From NCBI RefSeq assembly GCF_025264645.1, contig NZ_CP073696.1:930001-994000 (forward strand): a DNA stretch of 64,000 bases, read 5' to 3'. The position numbers and the translations under genes are program-made. The stretch is from Edaphobacter lichenicola (GTDB lineage Bacteria > Acidobacteriota > Terriglobia > Terriglobales > Acidobacteriaceae). Under the pieces are notes generated by a model. That model saw only the letters and a program-made list of their open reading frames with translations. It was not told the origin of the DNA and did no database searches. Below are positions 45,505-56,700 of the stretch, piece by piece; position 1 is the first letter of the stretch, and every line of letters starts with the position of its first letter.

Positions 45505-46713
45505 GTGAACCACAGAACGCCCGCCTGCGTATACGTTCTTGATAGGAAGCAGGTTGAGGAGGATTTGCTGAAGCCTTTGTCGATAACTCAGACACGCACA
45601 CAGCCAGCGTTCATGCATCCGGCAATCTTTGTGAGCGCCTCTGTCTTGCTAGGCATGCTGTTTGCGCTGCAAGAGTGGATGAGTGTGCGTCTATGGAACT
45701 ACCACATCAGCATATGGGTTTTATTGAAGGCATGGGCGGTGCAGTATTTCTTGTGGGGTGTGATCTGCTGGTTGATGTGGCGGTGGTTCGGGCCGCGGAT
45801 TCAACAGGCAAACGCAGTTTGGATCGTTACGCGAGTTCTTCCGCTCAGCATCGTTACCAGTGTTGTTGAAGAGATGGTCTGGGTAGCGTGCTTTCCACAT
45901 CTTCCGATCAACCACCCGCACATGACGTATTGGCAGAGGCTTGCGTTTCAATTGGACGGTGAGCTGATCGATAGCATGGTGATCTTTTGGTGTGCGTTCT
46001 GCTTGTTTCGAGGCGTGGGCTACTACCAGAGATTCCGGCAAGAAAAAGATGCCGCTGCCCAATTGTCCGTGCAGCTGGCTCAGGCCCAGATGGCGGCCCT
46101 GCGTATGCAGCTGAATCCGCATTTTCTCTTTAACACCATGAACAGCATCTCCAGTCTGATGCGGACGGATATTGCTGCGGCCGACACGATGCTGGAACAA
46201 CTCGGCAACTTGTTGCGTATCACCCTGGAGCGCGGCGAAGTCCAATTCATCCGTCTGAATGACGAAATGGAGTTTGTTGAGATGTATCTTGCAATGCAAG
46301 AGCAAAGGTTCATGGGGCGGGTACGCCAACAACTTTCAGTTAACCCTGAATTGCATGATGCTCTTGTACCCGCAATGATCCTTCAGCCAATTATCGAGAA
46401 TGCGTATGCTCACGGGTTCTCCAAGTTGGACAAAAATGGCCTGCTCGTCATCCAGGTAAGTCGAAAAGATCGATATTTGACGCTGAGTGTCTTCAATAAT
46501 GGCTCAGGTTTGCAGTCAAATCTAGGGACGTCCTCAAATGGTCAAGGTGTCGGTTTGGCCAATATAAAGAGTCGTTTACAGCTTCACTATGGAGATGAAC
46601 AGACATTTTCGATACGCGAGGTTGCACGAGATCAGGTTGAAGTGACGATTACGCTTCCATTACAGTTTCCCGCTCGTCCAACAGACAAACTAACAGGGTT
46701 TGGCACATCATGA
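45505..46713 (+). CDS. LytS-type sensor histidine kinase
   Basis: A 402-residue kinase of the His_kinase/LytS type with several N-terminal membrane helices (from about residue 40 to 190), the H-box LRMQLNPHFLFNTMNSISSL with phospho-accepting His, and an ATPase domain (ILQPIIENAYAHGFSKL, GVGLANIKSRL). It partners with the LytTR regulator that starts 4 bases before its end. The GTG start at 45505 has no Shine-Dalgarno; a later start (TTG/CTG after GAGGAGG at 45556-45562, or ATG 45613) is possible. Confidence 0.88.
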   Translation: MNHRTPACVYVLDRKQVEEDLLKPLSITQTRTQPAFMHPAIFVSASVLLGMLFALQEWMSVRLWNYHISIWVLLKAWAVQYFLWGVICWLMWRWFGPRIQQANAVWIVTRVLPLSIVTSVVEEMVWVACFPHLPINHPHMTYWQRLAFQLDGELIDSMVIFWCAFCLFRGVGYYQRFRQEKDAAAQLSVQLAQAQMAALRMQLNPHFLFNTMNSISSLMRTDIAAADTMLEQLGNLLRITLERGEVQFIRLNDEMEFVEMYLAMQEQRFMGRVRQQLSVNPELHDALVPAMILQPIIENAYAHGFSKLDKNGLLVIQVSRKDRYLTLSVFNNGSGLQSNLGTSSNGQGVGLANIKSRLQLHYGDEQTFSIREVARDQVEVTITLPLQFPARPTDKLTGFGTS

Positions 46714-47501
46714 TCCACACTATCCTCGCCGATGATGAAGTGTTGGCAAGACAGAAGCTGCGGCAGCTTCTTCGCGACGAACCTGAGATCGAGATTGTCG
46801 GTGAAGGCGCGTCGGCAGGCGAAACTATAGATCTGGTGCGCGCAACGAAACCAGATCTGCTTTTTCTCGATATCCGTATGCCGGGGCTGGATGGCTTCGA
46901 TATTATCGGCAGGCTATCGGCCTGTAAAGATCTAGCTATGCCACGTGTCGTGTTTACTACTGCACACGACGGATATGCCTTGCGCGCGTTTGAGATTCAC
47001 GCTTTAGATTATTTGCTTAAACCGTTCTCCTCCGAACGTTTGCACGCGGCGGTTCTACGCGCCACGGAGCAGATATGCGCAACCAAGCAGGGTGCCGTAC
47101 ACAGTAGTGGGCGTGGTCAGAGTTCCGCTTCCTATATCACCCGCATTGTCTTCCGATCTCGCGGTCGCATCCTGTTTCTGCCAGTCTCGGATATCCGTTG
47201 GATTAGAGCAGAAGAGAACTATGTCCGGATTTGCACGGAAGCTGAGCAACACCTGTTGCGCGAGACGATGAGCCATCTGGAGGAAAAGCTCGATCCACAG
47301 ATGTTCATGCGTGTGCATCGTTCCGCTATTGTTAATCTGCAATATTTAAAAGAAGTGCGGACCGAGCCGAACGGAGAATTCACGGTGTTGTTGATGAATG
47401 GCCAGAAAGTTTCAATGAGCCGAAGCTATCATGCGCGGATTAGTGAATTATCAACGGCTTTCCAGGTTCAGCCTTCCGCTCTAACAAATGGAAGACTGTG
47501 A
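46710..47501 (+). CDS. LytTR-family response regulator
   Basis: A 263-residue regulator: receiver domain with phospho-acceptor Asp54 (LLFLDIRMPGLDGFD), the conserved Thr/Lys (YLLKPFSSER), and a C-terminal LytTR DNA-binding domain (ILFLPVSDIRWIRAEENYVRI and RVHRSAIVNLQYLKEV). It overlaps the kinase gene by 4 bases, so the pair is co-translated. The direct repeats upstream of the kinase are a likely target. Confidence 0.93.
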   Translation: MIHTILADDEVLARQKLRQLLRDEPEIEIVGEGASAGETIDLVRATKPDLLFLDIRMPGLDGFDIIGRLSACKDLAMPRVVFTTAHDGYALRAFEIHALDYLLKPFSSERLHAAVLRATEQICATKQGAVHSSGRGQSSASYITRIVFRSRGRILFLPVSDIRWIRAEENYVRICTEAEQHLLRETMSHLEEKLDPQMFMRVHRSAIVNLQYLKEVRTEPNGEFTVLLMNGQKVSMSRSYHARISELSTAFQVQPSALTNGRL

Positions 47502-47538
47502 AGCCCGTTCATGAATCAGCGCTCGCGGTGCTGTTTCA

Positions 47539-50160
47539 CTACTGAAGAGAGAAATATTCATTTGAATTAGTGCTCGTGCAAAAACTCTCGCTAATTTGAT
47601 TTCCATTCGTTGCCGTCTGCAGGCAATTGCCAGTAGCGGTACTTTTAATTAGAAGCTGGTTTTGAATTGAAAACAGCAGGGTCACGTTGCCAATCTGGGG
47701 TTGAACTACGTAACTTCCGTCACTTTGTTCCTGAAATGAAAAGATAGTGCCATCCTGGCTGGCGCACGGAGAGACGATGAGAGTTGATGAGGCGGTTGAC
47801 TGGATGCATGAGGTAGGGCTGCTCGCCGCTACGCTGATTTGGTAATTTCCAGATATCTGTGTAGGTATTGAACTAAGCGTATTGCTGGTAAAGCTATTTT
47901 CCTGGGTGTTGAAATTCACGTTATAGTCGCACCATTCTGTTGCCGAGCTACTAACATTCAGAGATAACAACAGTTCATTGTTGTTGACGTAACTTACACT
48001 CTGGACGCTTGGCTGCCGGGGACCATTCAGCGTAGCCGAACACATAGCCCACGATTGAAAGTTATTTCCGTTGGTATAAAGAGTCGAAGCGCCAGGAAAG
48101 TCTCCGTATAGCTTGATGTTCAGATTTCCTTGAGCGTTGGGGGTTTCACTCAAGTAAGTCAGGTATACCCATGTCAAGACTTGCTTGTCCGTGATGAGTT
48201 GATCTCGAAGGGATGCGTAGTCAACTTGCTGCACAGGAACATGCTCATCAATAGCTAACGACGCGGCTGCCCCGGCGGCGTGACCCATCGCCATGTATAC
48301 CGGTTCTGTACGGATTGACTTGTAGGCCTGATTTGTCGCCGAGATCGCGGCCGATACCAGAAGGTTTGTCGCTTGTTGCGCCACAGGTACAAGGGATGCG
48401 TAGGGAACTCCGTAGGGGCCCGCGGTGTTCGTAAAAGAATACCCCTCGGAGAAGATGGTTCCATTGAGAGCAAGCCTTTGGGTTAAGTGTGAGTCCATCT
48501 GGTACGAACCTACGGCAATCGGATTGACGGCTAAATTGACAGCATTGCTTAGATCATTTTGAGTGAGGATGTAGTTGCCCCTCATGCGGCGCGCCACGCG
48601 AACATAGAGTTGCGGTGGCCAGTTTCCGGTTTGAATAAATTCATCTTTGCACAGACCAAACGCCGCCGTTTGTGTTCGAACGGATTGAGGCATCGAGGGG
48701 GCCGTTAATAAGAAATATAAGAGGGCCTCCATGTAGCGTTTATGTTCATTCGCGATAGACGTTCTTTGAGTTACGGAGCCATCTGGATAATTCAGACTGG
48801 CTCCTACGTCGTCGGTAGAGATAAGGTTCGATGCCAGGCCGTTGTTGTTGAGATCGAGTTTCACGCCAGGTCCGTCAGTATCCACAATATTCGCGGTCAG
48901 AATATCGGCGAGGTCTGGTGGATTACCCGCTGCTGTGAGGGCTTCAGAGTAGCGAGTCAATATCTCAAATTCTGAGCCATCGTAACCAGGAGGCGGTGTA
49001 AATGGAACGGAATTTGCTGGGTTTGTGGTCAGGCAGAGACGATAGTTATAGGCCATGACATTTTTGTCGGCAGAGCCTACAGGGGCAACACTGGTACCTG
49101 TGATGTGAGGAAGGAGGCCACTTGCCGGGTTTCCTGGAGTCACATAAGGATCAATGGGTACGGAAAAACCTACGGGAGCTTCTACGCCAGCCAAGGGTTC
49201 ATTGAATTCAGAACTTGCTTCTCGTCCAACCACATAGTCCACCTGGGCAAGAGCTAATAAGTCTCCTTCGTAAGTTGCATCTATAAATTCAGAAGCAAAA
49301 TATTGAGTGCCATCGTCCAAGGTGACTGATTGAATGAGTGGACCCGATTTTTGTACCGAAGCAATATGAACATTGAGAAAGGGAGTGACGTGGACTCCAC
49401 TGAGCATATCTAGAAAGACTTGTGCCGCGATGTGAGGAGAAAATGTGAATCTGGGAGTTCCGTCTGTGCTTCCGTAGGCCATATTGATGCGTTGGTAGAA
49501 CTCAAGGGCAAGGCCACCGATCGTGGCCTGAACGCCGATATCGGTAAAGCCCAGACCATTGGCCGTCATTCCACCTGTCCATGTATTTTGATCGAGAAGA
49601 AGCACGGTTTTTCCAAGGCGTGCGGCCTCGACCGCCGCGATGATTCCAGGTGAAGTAGCGCCATAAATTAGAACGTCGACATGGGTATTATTTGGTGGCT
49701 CGTTCGCTTGTACAGTAACTGCAAGGGTCGCTGTCTTGCTTTGGTAGGTAGCTGTTATTCCGATCGTTCCTGCCTTGAATGTAGTCAGAAGACCAATTGC
49801 GGAAACTGTTGCGACTGTCTGATCGGATGAAGTCCAGGACACTAAACTTGTTACATCCTTCGTAGATCCATCAGAGTAGGTTGCCTGCGCGGCTAGTTGT
49901 GCAGTTTGGCCGGCGATGATGTTAGACGGCAATGGTGTGATCTGAATAGAGGATAGAGTCGCGGGGGGTGTGAGTTGGATTGATTCAGTTCTCCCACACC
50001 CGAATGCGAGCAGACAGAGTACAGCACATGCGATCGCAGGAGCGAGGTGCCGGACGTGTTGTCTGCACCTTTGTATGAGGGAACGATCACGACGGACTGA
50101 TTTGAACGTTTCATTTTTATCTCTTCTTAGCGGGTAGGCTGGGAGAAACAGATCTGGCAT
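47539..50160 (-). CDS. Exported FAD-dependent oxidoreductase with Ig-like (BIG2) domain
   Basis: An 873-codon frame. A hydrophobic segment with a lipobox-like LAFGC ending at Cys55 suggests a lipoprotein; residues about 65-150 form a BIG2-type Ig domain (VSAIGLLTTFKAGTIGITATY), and the rest is an FAD_oxidored domain (DVLIYGATSPGIIAAVEAARLGK as the FAD-binding site, WTGGMTANGLGFTD). Such secreted oxidoreductases act on carbohydrates or polyketides in other phyla. Start uncertain: the only ATG with a good site (50114, AAGAAGAG 6 bases away) is out of frame, so an indel near the N-terminus is possible. Confidence 0.75.
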   Translation of the reverse strand: MPDLFLPAYPLRRDKNETFKSVRRDRSLIQRCRQHVRHLAPAIACAVLCLLAFGCGRTESIQLTPPATLSSIQITPLPSNIIAGQTAQLAAQATYSDGSTKDVTSLVSWTSSDQTVATVSAIGLLTTFKAGTIGITATYQSKTATLAVTVQANEPPNNTHVDVLIYGATSPGIIAAVEAARLGKTVLLLDQNTWTGGMTANGLGFTDIGVQATIGGLALEFYQRINMAYGSTDGTPRFTFSPHIAAQVFLDMLSGVHVTPFLNVHIASVQKSGPLIQSVTLDDGTQYFASEFIDATYEGDLLALAQVDYVVGREASSEFNEPLAGVEAPVGFSVPIDPYVTPGNPASGLLPHITGTSVAPVGSADKNVMAYNYRLCLTTNPANSVPFTPPPGYDGSEFEILTRYSEALTAAGNPPDLADILTANIVDTDGPGVKLDLNNNGLASNLISTDDVGASLNYPDGSVTQRTSIANEHKRYMEALLYFLLTAPSMPQSVRTQTAAFGLCKDEFIQTGNWPPQLYVRVARRMRGNYILTQNDLSNAVNLAVNPIAVGSYQMDSHLTQRLALNGTIFSEGYSFTNTAGPYGVPYASLVPVAQQATNLLVSAAISATNQAYKSIRTEPVYMAMGHAAGAAASLAIDEHVPVQQVDYASLRDQLITDKQVLTWVYLTYLSETPNAQGNLNIKLYGDFPGASTLYTNGNNFQSWAMCSATLNGPRQPSVQSVSYVNNNELLLSLNVSSSATEWCDYNVNFNTQENSFTSNTLSSIPTQISGNYQISVAASSPTSCIQSTASSTLIVSPCASQDGTIFSFQEQSDGSYVVQPQIGNVTLLFSIQNQLLIKSTATGNCLQTATNGNQISESFCTSTNSNEYFSLQ

Positions 50161-50419
50161 CGTTGGATGTCTCCAATTTTCTCAACCTAATCAAGGTGAC
50201 GAGCCGCGGAATCAAGCTGATGTGTTGTTTGCAGTATTTTAGCCATCCTATCCTTTTTCGATGAAGCCAAGGTTAGAAACTCGATAAATGACCGGTGAGA
50301 TATCTCTTATGGTTTTAGACACTGGATCAGTAAATTCGACGCGATTGATATTGATTAACCCGCTTAGGGAGTTTCCAGGCGGTTACCTTTGGTGTGTTAG
50401 GTAACGATCAGGGTTGGTG

Positions 50420-51301
50420 CTAGTCAGAATTGAGCGGCTCCATGTCGACGGCGACTTTGAGTGTATGAGCGCCGCCTCCTAAGATCAGGCCACGAAGCGG
50501 ACTTACGTCGCTGTAGTCCCTGCCCCAGGCTAGTGTTACGTGGCCGTTCGATGGGACAAGATTGTTTGTGGGATCCACGTCGAGCCATCCGACTCCGGGG
50601 CAGTACGCAGATACCCAGGCGTGGGATGCATCGGCGCCTATTAATCTCGGTTTACCGGGTGGCGGATAGGTTCGGAGATAGCCGCTTACGTAACGGGCGG
50701 CGAGGTTCAGGGAACGGAGGCAGGCGATTTGCAGGTGTGCGAAGTCCTGGCATACGCCCCGGCGTTTTCGAAATACTTCTTCAGTCGTCGTCCGGACGGT
50801 AGTGACTTTTGAGTCGAAGCGAAAGTCCTTGTGAATCCGTGCGGTCAGATCCAGTAATGCATCCGTCATCGGCCTGCCGGGTGTAAATGACTGTAGCGCA
50901 TAGTCGGCGAACTCCGGCCGTACGCGGATGCGTGGCGACTCAAATCCAAACTGGTAGGCTTTAAGCCCTTCAGTGCTGAGATCGTTGGGAAGGGACTGGG
51001 CTGCCATTTCCCAGGGTGGCGACTGTTGCGGCCACGGCGATGTATTGTCCTGCATGATCACTTCGCTCCGCGCCTCGACCACAAGTTGCTTGTGCGGCTC
51101 TTGAACGGTGAAGAAGCAGAGAAGGTTTCCGAAGTAGTCGACTCGCTCGGTCTCTGTTGCCGGGAGGGGGTGTATCCGTAGTTCGGTTTGCGTCAACTGC
51201 TGGTGTTGCAACAGCCGAGGCTTAAGGCACGCCACATGATTCCCGAGCGAGACCGGATTTTTGTATTTGTACGTAGTCCGATGGACGATTCTATAGATCA
51301 T
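50420..51301 (-). CDS. Transglutaminase-like protein (third gene of the ATP-grasp operon)
   Basis: A 293-residue protein with the bacterial transglutaminase N-terminal region (YRIVHRTTYKYKNPVSLGNH) and a transglutaminase-like core with catalytic Cys184 (RRGVCQDFAH), His228 (ADASHAWVSAY) and Asp243 (DVDPTNN). The fold is usually used as a cysteine peptidase or acyltransferase. It overlaps the upstream ATP-grasp gene by 4 bases. The signal peptide is absent, so it acts in the cytoplasm. Confidence 0.92.
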   Translation of the reverse strand: MIYRIVHRTTYKYKNPVSLGNHVACLKPRLLQHQQLTQTELRIHPLPATETERVDYFGNLLCFFTVQEPHKQLVVEARSEVIMQDNTSPWPQQSPPWEMAAQSLPNDLSTEGLKAYQFGFESPRIRVRPEFADYALQSFTPGRPMTDALLDLTARIHKDFRFDSKVTTVRTTTEEVFRKRRGVCQDFAHLQIACLRSLNLAARYVSGYLRTYPPPGKPRLIGADASHAWVSAYCPGVGWLDVDPTNNLVPSNGHVTLAWGRDYSDVSPLRGLILGGGAHTLKVAVDMEPLNSD

Positions 51302-53796
51302 TGGTCCATGGCGATCGGCAAGGTGCGAGCGTGGCTGAAGTATCTGTTGGATAAGTTATTCGACCAGGAGGGCAGCAGACGTTCCAAGTCTTTGAGGAAA
51401 TTCTCGAGACGGGATAGTCCATTCGCTCCCTTCGCTACGGCTGCGGCGCCCGGCAATGGATAATTTAACTCTCGCAGATCAAAGCTACGTAACAGCGCCA
51501 GTGCAGTTTTCATCGCGTGCAGATCTTCTGGAAGATGTCGCGGGAGTTTTTGGTAGAGGTCGACGAGATGGCTGAGTTGAAAGTCCAACGAACGGGGATT
51601 GGTCTCGTCTGCCATGAGTACATCGAGCACGGCTAACGGCTGCAACGTCGTGTAGTAGCGCGTTCGATACGTCATGGAACTATCCGCGACCTCGAGCAAG
51701 CACTCCAGAAGTGGCCAGTCTTGTTCTGCGAGTGGTGTGGTGATCTCGCGCAGTTGTCTTGTCAGATAGATTGCGCGCTCGAGGCGACGGCCGAGGGTCA
51801 TGATCAGCCAGCCTTGTCCACGGTTAATGTTCTCTCGCTCCATTCCGGAAAATGCTGAGAGCAGTCCCAGACAAACGCTCAGCACCGCCGGATACTCGAG
51901 CGATGGCGTGTCAGGCTCGATCTTGATTGAGTCGCGCAGCTGGCCGAGGAGATGCATCATATCGGAGGACAACCGCTCTCGAACATTGCCTCCAACTCGG
52001 TAGACCTCTGTTAATGTGGAGGACAGGCTGTCAGGCCGCTTGTTGTCGGTCATTACTGAAATCAGCTCGTGTTCGAGTTCAAGCGACGTCGGTCGCCTGT
52101 CTTTGGACTTTGGCAACTTGCTGTGCCGAGTCTCCAGGCAACTGTGGAGCCGGAGGAGGCAGCCAAGTTCCGCCTCATCGGCCCGTCGTACGCGAGAGAC
52201 CATCGGGCGCAAGAGCCGAGCTATATTTTCGGCGCGCTCGGCATATCGTCCCAACCAGAAAACATTGTCCGCCACACTGCTGGGAACAGCGCGCGAGACA
52301 CGGCGTAATTCGACCGGCTCGTTGCGTGGGTGCAGCATACTGAATGTATCTACGGGGCCGTCCCAAAGAACCCAGGCGTCTTTGCTGTGGCCGCCGCGCT
52401 GCATGGAGACGACCGACCCCGCTGACTCGGCGACCCGGACTAAACCCCCTGGAATTGCAACCCATCCGTTGCCGGTATTCAGCACGTACGTGCGCAGTAC
52501 TACGCTGCGTGAGTTGAGATGGCCGTTGTCCCATACGGGGGCGGTGGACAAAGCGATCTGCTCCTGGGCGACATACTCGTGGGGATGGGCGCGCAACTGT
52601 TCGGCAAACTTGCGCTTTTCGGCGTGCGGCAGTTCGGCGCCGAAGACTGGCTCCATACCACGTGAGGGAAAAGCGGGTTTTACGACCACGGAATCGAGGT
52701 GATCGAGTACCCAGTCGAGTGCATACTCTTGACCGCACCACCAAGTTGCAACGGAAGGCAATTTGAGTTCTTCGCCGAGAAGATGTCTGGAGAGGCCAGG
52801 AAGAAATGGCATGACAGCGGCTGTTTCAATCACGCCGCTTCCCAGCGCATTGGCGACTTTCACGTTTCCAGCGACGATGGCATCGACGAGGCCCGGGACA
52901 CCCAGAAGCGAATCACTTCGCAGTTCGAGCGGATCGCAGAAGCTATCGTCGACTCGGCGCAAGATGACATGAACCTGCTCCAGCCCGTCGACGGTCTTTA
53001 GATACACGCACCGATCGCGCACGGTGAGGTCTGCTCCTTCTACGAGAGTGAATCCGAGATAGCGTGCGAGATACGAGTGTTCGAAGTAGGTTTCGTTGAG
53101 CGGCCCCGGAGTGAGAAGAACGATTCGCGGATTGTCACACTGAGCGAGGCTGGTAAGCGCTTCGCGTTGAGCGCGGAAGAAAGGAGCGAGACGCAGTACG
53201 TTCGAAGTGCGGAAGAGATCGGGTAGAACATCGGACACGATTGTGCGGTTTTCGAGTGCGTAGCCGCTGCCTGAAGGAGCCTGCGTGCGGTCGGCCAGCA
53301 CCCACCACTGGCCGTCGGGAGAACGGGCAAGATCGACGGCGAGCATGTGCAGGTAACTGTGCGCAGGAACTGGCACGCCCACCAAAGGTCGAAGGAACGC
53401 TGGATTGGCGTAGAGAAGAGAGGCAGGGAAGTGTCCTTGCTCTACCAGCGTCTGCGGCCCGTACAGATCTTCGACCAAGAGACTCAGCAACTGGGCACGC
53501 TGAATGATGCCCGCTTCGATGAAACGCCACTCGTCGGCTGCAATCAACAAGGGAACGATATCGATCCGCCATGCGCGGTTTGCTCCGAGTGGATCGCTGT
53601 AGATGTTGTAGGTGATTCCGTTCTCGCGAATGCGACGTTCGGCACGGCTCCAGCGTCGTCCGAGCTCTCCGGGCCCGATGGTGCGCAGCGACTCCATCAG
53701 GTGTGACCAGTGCGGTCGAGGAGTCACACCATCAGCCGACAACTCGTCGTAGGCCGCTCCGTAGTGCAGCGAGGTTTGGTAGAGATCGACAGTCAT
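51298..53796 (-). CDS. Circularly permuted ATP-grasp / alpha-E domain fusion protein
   Basis: An 832-residue protein that starts with a circularly permuted ATP-grasp domain (DUF404/DUF407 type; ENGITYNIYSDPLGANRAWR near residue 58, RIVLLTPGPLNETYFEHSYL and KPAFPSRGMEPVFG further on) and ends, from about residue 500, with an alpha-E helical domain (VADNVFWLGRYAERAENIAR). In many genomes the two are separate genes. ATP-grasp enzymes form amide bonds using ATP, and the family has been proposed to ligate peptides. It overlaps both neighbouring transglutaminase genes by 4 bases, forming a coupled operon. Confidence 0.9.
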   Translation of the reverse strand: MTVDLYQTSLHYGAAYDELSADGVTPRPHWSHLMESLRTIGPGELGRRWSRAERRIRENGITYNIYSDPLGANRAWRIDIVPLLIAADEWRFIEAGIIQRAQLLSLLVEDLYGPQTLVEQGHFPASLLYANPAFLRPLVGVPVPAHSYLHMLAVDLARSPDGQWWVLADRTQAPSGSGYALENRTIVSDVLPDLFRTSNVLRLAPFFRAQREALTSLAQCDNPRIVLLTPGPLNETYFEHSYLARYLGFTLVEGADLTVRDRCVYLKTVDGLEQVHVILRRVDDSFCDPLELRSDSLLGVPGLVDAIVAGNVKVANALGSGVIETAAVMPFLPGLSRHLLGEELKLPSVATWWCGQEYALDWVLDHLDSVVVKPAFPSRGMEPVFGAELPHAEKRKFAEQLRAHPHEYVAQEQIALSTAPVWDNGHLNSRSVVLRTYVLNTGNGWVAIPGGLVRVAESAGSVVSMQRGGHSKDAWVLWDGPVDTFSMLHPRNEPVELRRVSRAVPSSVADNVFWLGRYAERAENIARLLRPMVSRVRRADEAELGCLLRLHSCLETRHSKLPKSKDRRPTSLELEHELISVMTDNKRPDSLSSTLTEVYRVGGNVRERLSSDMMHLLGQLRDSIKIEPDTPSLEYPAVLSVCLGLLSAFSGMERENINRGQGWLIMTLGRRLERAIYLTRQLREITTPLAEQDWPLLECLLEVADSSMTYRTRYYTTLQPLAVLDVLMADETNPRSLDFQLSHLVDLYQKLPRHLPEDLHAMKTALALLRSFDLRELNYPLPGAAAVAKGANGLSRLENFLKDLERLLPSWSNNLSNRYFSHARTLPIAMDQ

Positions 53797-56700
53797 GGGA
53801 CAAGCCCCGGCTTCTCGATGTGGATATTATGTGCGGGCAATGGCATACGCAAGTCCAGAGTCATGGGGAACACTGGGTTGGTCTCTTCCGTCGGCATCGC
53901 AATTGGGCCAAGAGGAGGCTCGGACGTTTGAAAGCGCTCCAGACGCCTCTCTTTCGCCTCTGCAGCATTGGCCGGTGGTGTGGTGTACATGCGGCCGTCG
54001 GGCGGTACGGCATGGTATGTGCACCGGCCGATTGAACGCTCTTTCCAGCAATCGATAATGTCGAAGACAAGAGGTACGTGGAGCGGAACTGTTGGGTGTA
54101 ACGTCGCTTGTAGCCGTCGAGCGCGGTATCGTATGGCGGCTACCGCTTCTCCGGGGTCTCCCGTGGGATGGAGCGGCACTTTGCGGCCGTTGCATGCAAC
54201 CACATAACGCCCTTCCGTAATAAATCCGAATACCTTCACCTGTATCCGTTCGAGCGAGGAGTCCACGCTGCGAACTGTTCTGCCGGAGTTAGTCTCTTCC
54301 GCGAGCACGTTCCAAGGTTCAAGAGCTCGACGCAACTCAAGTTCAACTCCGTCTGCCGAGATCGAGCCAATCTTCGGAAAGCGAAACTCAAGGTGCGAAG
54401 CGAACCACTTCTCTTCAAATTCATAGCCGGACCGGCGCAGATGAGTAAGTACATCGAAGAAGTCGCTCTGAACAAAATGGGGCAACATAAAGCGGTCATG
54501 GAGCGCTGTGCCCCAACGAATCAGGCTGCCTTCGAACGGCCGTTTCCAACACGCGCAGACCAGGGCGCGGATCAGCAGCAGTTCAACCAGGCCCATTCTG
54601 ACGTGAGGGGTCATCTCAAAGGCGCGCAGCTCAAGGAGGCCGAGACGCAGCCCGAGGCCTTCCGGTGGATAGAGTTTGTCGATGCAGAACTCGGCGCGAT
54701 GTGAGTTGCCCGTGACATCGACGAGCAGGTTGCGGAATAGCCCATCCACAATAAAGGGAGGGCAGTCGCTCGTCGGGAGATTGCGGAACGCAACTTCAAG
54801 TTCATACAGGGCATCTGTGCGCGCTTCGTCCACGCGTGGATATTGACTGGTGGGGCCGACATACATGCCCGAGAAGAGATAGGAGAGCGAGGGGTGGTTT
54901 TGCCAGAGAGCTACCATGCTGCGCAGGAGATCGGGACGTCGCAAAAAAGGGCTTTCCAGCATGCTGGCTCCGCCCACCACGATGTGGCTGCCGCCGCCAG
55001 TAGCGATATGACCGCCGTCGTAGGTGAACTTCTCAGCCGTTAGCCGGTTTCGACGTGCCTCCTCGAAGAGCAGCGTGTTGATCTGTTCCAGTTCGTCCCA
55101 GTTGCTGGCGGGCGGCAGGTTCACCTCAAGTACGCCAGGGTCTGGAGTGACGCTGAACGATCGCAGCCGCGGATCGGAGGGCGGGGTGTAGCCTTCCAGC
55201 CACACCGGTGTTTGCAGGTATTGGCATGTGTCCTCGACGGCAGCCACCAGGTCGAGATAGTCATATAACGTGGACACATAGGGCAGAAAGACATGCAGAC
55301 GTCCTTCGCGAGCCTGGAGACACAATGATGGCCGGATCAACTCGTGTGCGGTCTCTGCTGTAGCAGACAGGGCGGGTAGAGGATCAGCTGGGGGCGTTTG
55401 ATGGAACAGATCCATGTGGCGGAGCGAGTTTGTTGGGAGCTTGATTCGATCCGCGAAGGGTGCAGCTTCGAATTCGTATTCGACCTCGTCCGGGGCCACC
55501 CAAGGCATGGCCTCAGTTGATATCCGATAACCTATGGGCGAATCACCCGGCGTGAGCAACAGACGTTCAGGACGAGGGAACCATAACTGGCTCGACCAGG
55601 ACAACCGGCCTGCAGGTTGGCGACGACGGGTGGGCAAGATGTATCCGGCTGGCTCCGTGGCTTCACTATCGGCGTTATAAGCAGGCAGCAGGTTTTCGGG
55701 ACTTACCTGGAGACGGTGCGCGAGAGCTTCCATGAACCTGAGAGCATCGGGCGTATTAAAACCGTAGTCCTTGTCTTCGCGAGCGATGAGGGCAATATCT
55801 TCCCAGACGGGAACTCCGTCGGCGCGCCAATAGCAGCTCAGCGCCCAACGCGGCAGGGGCTCTCCTGGATACCACTTTCCCTGTCCGTAGTGGAGCAGTC
55901 CGCCGGGGGCCACCCTTGCTCGCAAGCACTGGATGAGATTCAGGCCACGGGTTCGCTTCATCGGTCCTAGAGCCTCGATGTTCCATTGAGGACTCTCGGG
56001 CTCGTCGATGCCGACGAAGGTGGGCTCGCCACCCATGGTCAGGCGCACGTCCTGTGCCTCAAGGTCTGCATCGATGTGATGCGCAACGCGTTCTACCTGC
56101 GCCCAATCCTCCTCCGTAAAGGGCTTGGACGTGCGTGGTGGATCATTCAAGCGACGAATTGACATGGAGTAGCTAAAGTCTACGTTAGCCGGCTCGACTG
56201 TGCCCCCGATGGGGGCGGCACTGGAGGCGTTTGGAGTACCGACGAGCGGGATGTGGCCCTCGCTGACGACCAGGCCCGAGGTCGGATCAAAGCCAATCCA
56301 ACCTGCACCCGGTAAAAATGCCTCTGCCCATGCATGCAGATCCGCAGAGTCAGTCTTCGGGCCGCTCGAGCCCTCGACTGCTTCCTCGTCTGCTGCTAAT
56401 TGAATGAGATATCCGGAGACGAAGCGTGCCGCGATTCCCAAATGCCGCAGACACTGCACGAGCAACCATGCAGAGTCGCGGCAGGATCCAGTGTGCTTTT
56501 CGAGCGTCTCCTCACAGGACTGCACTCCTGGACTGAGACGGGTTACATATCCGACTTCGTTGCGAATTCGCTGATTTAGATCGACAAGAAAAGCGACCGT
56601 CCCGCGCTTCTCGTCCGAAAAGCTACCGATCAGGGCTTGGAGAAGAGGGCCAGCCGGATCGATCGTGCGATACGGCTCAAGGCCCTTTGCCAACTCCGGG

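Noticed and set aside
50161..50419. Promoter or small RNA between the FAD oxidoreductase and the transglutaminase operon
   Set aside because: No conserved motif, hairpin or open frame stood out.
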